From the NCBI GenBank assembly GCA_963719805.1, contig CAVRDF010000007.1, positions 62,001 through 126,000 of the forward strand: a stretch of 64,000 nt of DNA. The letters are read 5' to 3'. Below the pieces are notes generated by a model. It did not search any database and had not been told where the DNA came from. It saw only the letters and a program-made list of their open reading frames with translations. The stretch's first letter is position 1, and every line of letters begins with the position of its first letter. Below, piece after piece: positions 61,852 through 64,000 of this stretch. Source of the DNA: JAMXLO01 sp963719805 (GTDB taxonomy: Bacteria > Pseudomonadota > Alphaproteobacteria > Acetobacterales > Acetobacteraceae). A program made the translations under genes and the position numbers.

Positions 61852-62583
61852 TCACGGCGGGCCGGTGGGAAAGGCCGCGTCGGGTGCGAGCGGGTTGACC
61901 GGTGGCTCGCCGATGAAAAAACCGAGCGTCCGCCGGACAGCATCTCGTTTGAAATGCAACCAATCCCAATCGCTGTGGGGATTGCGGTCCTGCTGTTTGG
62001 CGAAGGCCTGTGCACGGCGGGTTTTCTGCACCATCAGCGCGGCAACACTGCCGCCGAAGTGGTGCATGATTTCGAACAGCTCGTTCCAAAATTCGCCGGT
62101 ACAGAAACCCGGCACGACGGCGAGATCGAGGCAGATATCGAAGATCGTGCGGCCGAGCGGGCGGCGACGGATCTGGCGCTCGAGGTCGCGGATACTGGGC
62201 ATGAAGAGTTCGGGATTGTTCCAGCCCTTGGGACGGCATGAGCGCGGCGCCTTTTGCGTGGCTGGCGCCGTTGCCGGCGGCGGTGTTGCGAGCGGTGCTT
62301 GTGGCGCGCTGATGCGGCGATGGACGACGTCGATGTCGTGGCCGGTGGCGGCGCGGATGACCAGCAGGCGCTCCAGCGCGGCGGCACGTTGAATGCCGCG
62401 ATTGAGATGGGCGAGGATGGTGGAGAGATTGGCGGTGCCGAAGCAGGCGGCGATGGCGTTGAAGTTGGACGCGGTGGAACGTTGACGGACAGTGTCGAGC
62501 AGGTGAAGGCCGTAGCCGAGCAGTGTGCGAACGGCGTGCAGCAGAAGGGCGATGTTGTTGGGAAGAGCGTTCGCGGGCTCCAT
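61852..62583 (-). CDS. Lineage-restricted hypothetical protein
   Basis: The 243-residue protein starts MEPANALPNNIALLLHAVRT. LLDTVRQRSTASNFNAIAACFGTANL, a Pro/Ala-rich linker and then DLERQIRRRPLGRTIFDICLDLAVVPGFC, WNELFEIMHHFGG and DWDWLHFKRDAVRR follow. I recall this type as a multi-copy hypothetical in acidophilic Acetobacteraceae, but no function or domain is known. It has a predicted soluble helical fold and no signal peptide. It converges on the stator-like operon. Confidence 0.75.
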   Translation of the reverse strand: MEPANALPNNIALLLHAVRTLLGYGLHLLDTVRQRSTASNFNAIAACFGTANLSTILAHLNRGIQRAAALERLLVIRAATGHDIDVVHRRISAPQAPLATPPPATAPATQKAPRSCRPKGWNNPELFMPSIRDLERQIRRRPLGRTIFDICLDLAVVPGFCTGEFWNELFEIMHHFGGSVAALMVQKTRRAQAFAKQQDRNPHSDWDWLHFKRDAVRRTLGFFIGEPPVNPLAPDAAFPTGPP

Positions 62584-62715
62584 GGAAGTATTTCTAACAC
62601 GACGTTAGAACGATGGGCAAGGAATATTTTCAGCGATGTGTGGTGAACGGGGTCTGGCAGCGTGGCTTATCACCGGTAACCAAATGAGCGGCGAGGCGCA
62701 GGCTGCTCTGCCTCG

Positions 62716-63408
62716 CTAGAGTTTGCCGCGGTCTTTGTTCCATTTCAGCCACTCGCGAAACCCATCCTGCCATTGCGGTGTCAAAGTTGTGAGTTTGCCT
62801 GCCATGGCACTGATATTTGTCGCGCTCGGCGAGTTACCGGCGGGCAGCGCCTTGGCGAAGCCATCGCCGCTGTGCATTTCATCGCCCATGCCCAACTGGT
62901 TATGCATGCTCTCGTGAAACGCTGCACGCGCCAGATTCAGTGACAGCGCGGCGGCGTTGTGCGGGTCCTGCAGCCTGTGGACGTATACTTCACTGATGCC
63001 GAGCGTGGGTGTTCGCGCACTGCCACGCGTCGTACCGTCTGTTACCGTGGTACCCATCCTTGAGGTATCGGTGACTGCGTCGAGCGTGAAGCCGCTGCTG
63101 TAGTTCGGATGCAACAGGATCACGCTGTCCCGAGGGTATGGGACGAAGAAGATGATCAGGTTGATTGCGTGCGAATCTCCGGCATCGCCGCCGGCTGGAG
63201 TGGACGTTGGCTGATCGAGCCATTGGACGTCGGCGCTCCAGGTGGTGTTCGCCGAGGAAGCCTTCTGACAGACCAGACCATACCAGGTCTTCAATTGGGA
63301 ACACACGCTGGCGGCGTCGGTGCCGACGCTCGCAGCGTCCGGCGCGGTCTGCTCCCTGGCTTTGCCACAATCGATCAGTCGAACCACATATGATTTGGTA
63401 TCGGCCAT
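62716..63408 (-). CDS. Putative zinc metallopeptidase (HExxH), uncharacterised
   Basis: The 230-residue protein contains AAFHESMHNQLGMGDEMHSGDG, an HExxH site with a downstream Glu/His-rich stretch, as in zincin-type peptidases. The N-terminal MADTKSYVVRLIDCGKAREQ has no signal peptide. Ser/Thr/Ala-rich sequence follows with DAVTDTSRMGTTVTDGTTRGS. The family cannot be named. An earlier in-frame ATG at 63468 would add 20 residues. The protein might be secreted by another route or act on other cells. Confidence 0.6.
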   Translation of the reverse strand: MADTKSYVVRLIDCGKAREQTAPDAASVGTDAASVCSQLKTWYGLVCQKASSANTTWSADVQWLDQPTSTPAGGDAGDSHAINLIIFFVPYPRDSVILLHPNYSSGFTLDAVTDTSRMGTTVTDGTTRGSARTPTLGISEVYVHRLQDPHNAAALSLNLARAAFHESMHNQLGMGDEMHSGDGFAKALPAGNSPSATNISAMAGKLTTLTPQWQDGFREWLKWNKDRGKL

Positions 63409-63715
63409 GGCTGTCACCTGTGCCAGATGTGTACCGCATGCTAGGCATCCGATGATCCTTCGTGGCAATTGCCAAAGCTGCTGGCCATTATTCTCGAATC
63501 ATCATTGACATTGTTCGGCTCGATGACGCGACGGGATGAGTTGAACCCGACTGGCTATTGGGTAGACCCCAACAGACGATCCCCTGCACTGGCCAATGTG
63601 CGAGTGTTCACCGCTTGATTTGGCGGGGAACAGGCAGCGGAAGCATGTCTGGTGGCGGTGGCTGACCTCGCGCTGGCGAACAGCACCGTTCATTGCCATG
63701 TTCTTGGGGGTTACG
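63409..63715. other. Intergenic region near window end
   Basis: About 307 bases between the divergent HExxH gene and the truncated gene. The stretch is less GC-rich than most of the window (for example TTATTCTCGAATCATCATTG at about 63487). I see no gene, tRNA or clear inverted repeat. A promoter for the HExxH gene is likely near 63420-63500. Confidence 0.4.
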
Positions 63716-63952
63716 ATGCAGGACGATACGGCCAGTGGTGCTGCCCTTCTTGCAACTGCGCGCGACTTCCAGGCGCGTATTGTCGCGCAGCGCGATGCTA
63801 TCGAAACATCCCGGCGGCTGCCGGCAGAACTCGCGCGCGACCGATTGGGCGCGTCCTATTCGGTCTCGAACCAGACAATCCGATGCGCTGACACTAAAGG
63901 AAGAGAAGAATTGAAGTCCGGCTTGGGCCGGGCGAGCGGGAGCCGCAGCTGA
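63716..63952 (+). pseudogene. Truncated acyl-CoA dehydrogenase-like N-terminus
   Basis: The frame from ATG 63716 reads MQDDTASGAALLATARDFQA, then IVAQRDAIETSRRLPAELARD. This resembles the first 40 residues of acyl-CoA dehydrogenase or flavin monooxygenase proteins. After residue 42 the resemblance is lost and the frame ends at 63952. It may be a remnant cut by rearrangement, or a frameshifted gene whose remainder lies outside the window. The family is uncertain. Confidence 0.4.
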
Positions 63953-64000
63953 TCGTCGATGACTACGCGAGGACTCAACCGTTACAGTCGAGCGACCGGC

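Noticed and set aside
56658..62015. Long minus-strand open frames (606-682 codons) opposite efp, the phosphatase and the stator-like genes
   Set aside because: They are shadows of well-supported plus-strand genes and show no family motifs.

Overview
This is a high-G+C window from an alphaproteobacterial chromosome, most likely Acetobacteraceae or a close relative in Rhodospirillales/Acetobacterales. The placement rests on the linked run ruvC-ruvA-ruvB-ybgC-tolQRAB-pal-cpoB-tilS-ftsH-folP-glmM-thiD, a 6S RNA gene directly after zapA, TolB with a twin-arginine-like leader, GTG starts, many 4-base stop/start overlaps, and a hypothetical family (61.9-62.6 kb) that I recall as repeated in acidophilic Acetobacteraceae. 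No phylogenetic test was possible.

Layout. 0-3.7 kb: end of a CoxE/VWA gene, split XdhC proteins and a molybdopterin-binding/MobA fusion, i.e. the maturation end of a molybdenum hydroxylase cluster whose structural genes must lie upstream. 3.7-10.9 kb: amidase, lipoprotein, MFS exporter, RidA, CHAP cell-wall amidase, chromate transporter pair and a double-domain retropepsin. 10.9-26.8 kb: minus-strand housekeeping block (thiD, glmM, folP, ftsH, tilS, Tol-Pal, ruvCAB). 26.9-40.5 kb: GST, yebC, a GH15 glucoamylase, an amino-acid ABC transporter, small stress-type proteins, ymdB, 6S RNA, zapA, class I aldolase and thiE. 40.5-53.7 kb: an accessory catabolic region with an IclR regulator, dehydrogenases, a cupin, an ABC importer with two different permeases, a class II aldolase, an MFS carrier, an isochorismatase-fold protein, a hydrolase, a VOC protein and a YghU-type GST. 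53.8-61.8 kb: pdxJ, GAF protein, epmA and efp, then an inositol-phosphatase-like gene leading into a stator-like OmpA / MotA-TolQ / MotB-OmpA unit. 61.8-64 kb: lineage-restricted hypotheticals and a truncated gene.

Single-base reading-frame breaks occur in at least eight otherwise well-conserved genes, including ftsH and tilS, which are normally indispensable (tilS has three). In most cases one added or removed base restores the family sequence, so I read them mainly as sequence or assembly errors and annotate the genes across the breaks.

The most unusual element is the 58.3-61.8 kb ion-driven stator-like unit. It resembles the ZorAB part of Zorya defence or a flagellar stator, but no effector or flagellar genes lie beside it. 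The second is the 40.5-53.7 kb uptake and degradation region, whose substrate is unknown.
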